Positions 62,078-64,000 of a stretch of DNA of 64,000 bases are shown piece by piece; position 1 is the first letter of the stretch; each line of letters starts with the position of its first letter. The stretch is from Paraburkholderia tropica (lineage in GTDB: Bacteria > Pseudomonadota > Gammaproteobacteria > Burkholderiales > Burkholderiaceae): contig NZ_CAJZAR010000077.1 in assembly GCF_914484835.1 (NCBI RefSeq), forward strand, positions 62,145 to 126,144, written 5' to 3'. Made by a program: the position numbers and the translations under genes. The notes beneath the pieces were generated by a model that worked only from the letters and a program-made list of their open reading frames with translations, searched no databases and had not been told where the DNA came from.

Positions 62078-62509
62078 TCAGCCTCGCAGGCCGCCGCGCG
62101 GCGCGCGCATTCCATCGATAGAAGCACGTCCCGCGCCCGTTACCGTGAGCAGCAAAAATCCGCCGGCAATGGCGACGTTCTTCCAGAAGTGCACGGCCGC
62201 TTCCTGCTGCTGCGCGGCATTGGTGAAGTTCCAGAAGTCATGCCCGAGCACGGCCGTGACGATAGCGTACACGGCCAGCAAGAACGCGATGGCACGCATG
62301 CGCACGCCGAAGATCAGTGCGAGCGAGCCGAGCAGTTCGACCGCGATCACCACGGGCGCGGCGACCTGCACATACGGCACGCCGCGCGAATGCAGGTAGC
62401 CGACAAAGCCCGCATAACCCAGCAGTTTCATGGCGCCGCCCCACAAAAACAGGATCGCGAGCAGGATGCGGGCGATGAAAATGATCAGGGAATCAGCGGG
62501 TCGTGTCAT
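62078..62509 (-). CDS. DoxX-family membrane protein
   Basis: This 143-residue protein has four hydrophobic helices. IARILLAILFLWGGAMKLLG at the N-terminus is the DoxX signature. Family members take part in respiratory or thiol-redox membrane complexes. GGAG precedes the ATG at 62509. Confidence 0.9.
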   Translation of the reverse strand: MTRPADSLIIFIARILLAILFLWGGAMKLLGYAGFVGYLHSRGVPYVQVAAPVVIAVELLGSLALIFGVRMRAIAFLLAVYAIVTAVLGHDFWNFTNAAQQQEAAVHFWKNVAIAGGFLLLTVTGAGRASIDGMRAPRGGLRG

Positions 62510-62757
62510 GGAAGGCTCCGTTTCGCAATATGGCAGTGACACCTGTCCTGTCATACAGTTCCCCGCATACGGGACAGACCCGATACGGCCGGAGCGCGGC
62601 AGCGCGCGAATTAATTCGGACTGCCACTCAAATGGCGTGGACTGAAGAATGGGCGTGCGGCCGATGCCATGCGCGTATACCCGCAATTTTCGCAAGCGCC
62701 CGCAATCTGCTGAAGAATGCGCGGCCGTTGCGCCATCATGCCGGCACGCTGGCACAC

Positions 62758-62919
62758 TCAATGCTTATGACGGATGCCGTGTCCTCGATGCGCGTCGAGC
62801 CAGCGCGTGACACGCGCCTCGAATCCGCCGCGATGATGGCGCGACGCGGCCCACATGGCGGCGCAAATGAGCACCATCACGGCCGGACCCAGCAGATAAG
62901 CGACAACCGTTTCCCTCAT
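62758..62919 (-). CDS. Very small membrane protein
   Basis: This 53-residue protein starts at an ATG (62919) behind GGGAGAAGG. One N-terminal helix (VVAYLLGPAVMVLICAAMW) is followed by a basic, His-rich tail (SRHHRGGFEARVTRWLDAHR, GHGIRHKH). Function is unknown. It lies before a divergent XRE regulator. Confidence 0.65.
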   Translation of the reverse strand: MRETVVAYLLGPAVMVLICAAMWAASRHHRGGFEARVTRWLDAHRGHGIRHKH

Positions 62920-63090
62920 GGCCTTCTCCCGCCATGCCGCCAGCACGAAAGTGAAATTGCATTCTAGGCGATCGAACGCACAGCGATAAGTGGCTTGTGC
63001 GCACACCGGACGCGTCGATACACGCGGGATTCCCATGATGCCCGCATCGCCGCCCCGACAAAAAAAGAATCGCACGCAGGCGGCACGTTC

Positions 63091-63107
63091 ATTACGTCTG
63101 AGGTAAT
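63091..63107. promoter_or_regulatory. Palindromic site before the XRE regulator
   Basis: ATTAC (63091-63095) and GTAAT (63103-63107) form a 17-bp interrupted palindrome 35 bp before the XRE start. It may be an autoregulatory operator. Confidence 0.5.
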
Positions 63108-63141
63108 CGCGCGACGTCGTGATTTCGCTAGAATCGGCGCC

Positions 63142-63984
63142 ATGAACACGCCCGCGCCCCGGTTCACGTCTCAACTCGCCATGCCGGCTTCCAGCGACCT
63201 GCGCCGCGGCGTCGGCGAACTGTTGCGCGAATGGCGGCAGCGCCGGCGCATGAGCCAGTTGCTGCTCGCGACCGAAGCGGAGATTTCCACGCGTCATCTG
63301 AGTTTCGTGGAATCGGGACGCGCCTTGCCGAGCCGCGAAATGGTGATGCATCTCGCCGAGCGTCTCGACGTGCCGCTACGCGAGCGCAACGCGCTGCTCG
63401 TTGCGGCCGGCTACGCGCCGCTCTATCGCGAACGCGCGCTCGATGATCCGCAACTGGCCGCCGCGCGCGAAGCGGTCGAACTCGTGCTGCACGCTCACGC
63501 GCCTTATCCCGCTCTCGCGGTCGATCGACACTGGAACATCGTGGCCGCCAACGATGCGCTCGCGCCGCTCGTCGGCAACGCCTCGCCCGCGCTGCTGGCC
63601 GCGCCCGTGAATGCGCTGCGCCTCTCGCTGCATCCCGACGGCATCGCGCCGCGCATTCTCAACTGGCACGCGTGGCGCGCGCATCTGCTCGCGCGCCTGC
63701 AACGGCAGATCGACGCGAGCGCGGACCCGGCGCTCGCCGCGCTGCACGACGAACTCGCCGCGTATCCCGCGCCGCCGCAAGCGGGTCACGCGACGGTCGA
63801 ACCGATCCAGCATCACATCGCAGTGCCCTTGCACGTGCGCACCGCGCTCGGCGACCTCGCGTTCTACAGCACCACGACCGTGTTCGGCACGCCCGTCGAT
63901 ATCACGCTCTCCGAGTTGGCGATTGAAGCGTTTTTCCCCGCCGATGAATCCACGGCCCGGGCATTGCAGGCGCAGCGCAATTAA
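63142..63984 (+). CDS. XRE-family regulator with MmyB-like ligand domain
   Basis: This 280-residue protein has an N-terminal XRE HTH (about 20-80; RRRMSQLLLATEAEISTRHL and SFVESGRALPSREMV). A C-terminal MmyB-like ligand domain (about 105-275; AVDRHWNIVAANDALAPLVG, FYSTTTVFGTPVDITLSELA) follows. Such proteins bind fatty-acid-like ligands and often control a neighbouring oxidoreductase gene. None is visible before the window ends. Confidence 0.9.
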   Translation: MNTPAPRFTSQLAMPASSDLRRGVGELLREWRQRRRMSQLLLATEAEISTRHLSFVESGRALPSREMVMHLAERLDVPLRERNALLVAAGYAPLYRERALDDPQLAAAREAVELVLHAHAPYPALAVDRHWNIVAANDALAPLVGNASPALLAAPVNALRLSLHPDGIAPRILNWHAWRAHLLARLQRQIDASADPALAALHDELAAYPAPPQAGHATVEPIQHHIAVPLHVRTALGDLAFYSTTTVFGTPVDITLSELAIEAFFPADESTARALQAQRN

Positions 63985-64000
63985 AAGCCAATTAACGCAT

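Overview
The window is high-GC, gene-dense chromosomal DNA. Its gene content points to the Burkholderiaceae, most likely Paraburkholderia, Caballeronia or a close relative. Evidence for this includes several families that are common there (DUF4148, DUF2844/DUF3443, DUF1488, a DUF2964-like membrane protein), a liu operon divergent from a TetR gene, and many GTG/TTG starts. I see no rRNA, tRNA, insertion sequence, prophage or CRISPR array. This looks like ordinary chromosome carrying several accessory modules. About 63 genes are supported.

Layout. 0-6 kb: end of an unknown gene, a DyP peroxidase/encapsulin nanocompartment pair, a winged-helix/ATPase/STAS-like regulator behind three direct repeats, and a Fur-boxed TonB siderophore receptor. 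6-13 kb: ppnP, then a four-gene acyl-CoA operon (dehydrogenase, ligase, enoyl-CoA hydratase, 3-hydroxyisobutyryl-CoA hydrolase type) divergent from an AraC regulator. 13-21 kb: purine permease, cytochrome b561, an AcoR-like sigma-54 activator, an MbfA-type ferritin/VIT1 protein overlapping a ferredoxin gene, and small secreted DUF4148 proteins. 22-31 kb: small envelope proteins, GST, a GntR/MFS divergent pair with clear palindromes, an FMN reductase, a complete but unnamed diiron four-helix protein, and an amidase. 31-36 kb: the feoAB operon under a perfect Fur palindrome with a Cys-rich third gene, CDP-diacylglycerol diphosphatase, and a MarR/AhpD-like pair. 36-43 kb: the liuABCD leucine operon with a divergent TetR gene. 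44-49 kb: a short chemosensory operon (soluble double-PAS receptor, CheR, CheD, triple-CheW protein) with no CheA, CheB or CheY. 49-57 kb: the DUF2844/DUF3443 pair, lipoproteins and a 1080-residue class A PBP-like protein. 57-64 kb: an atypical OmpR-type regulator, two MFS transporters, DoxX, and an XRE/MmyB-type regulator.

How the genes work together. One recurring theme is iron and oxidative stress: encapsulated peroxidase, siderophore receptor, ferrous iron import, MbfA-type iron export or storage with its own ferredoxin, the diiron protein, and AhpD-like, GST and FMN-reductase enzymes. A second theme is acyl-CoA catabolism, with a leucine pathway and a second operon that fits valine/isobutyrate or a similar branched acid. 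Regulatory DNA is unusually readable: two Fur boxes, a LexA-like box, and several well-formed inverted or direct repeats in divergent promoters.
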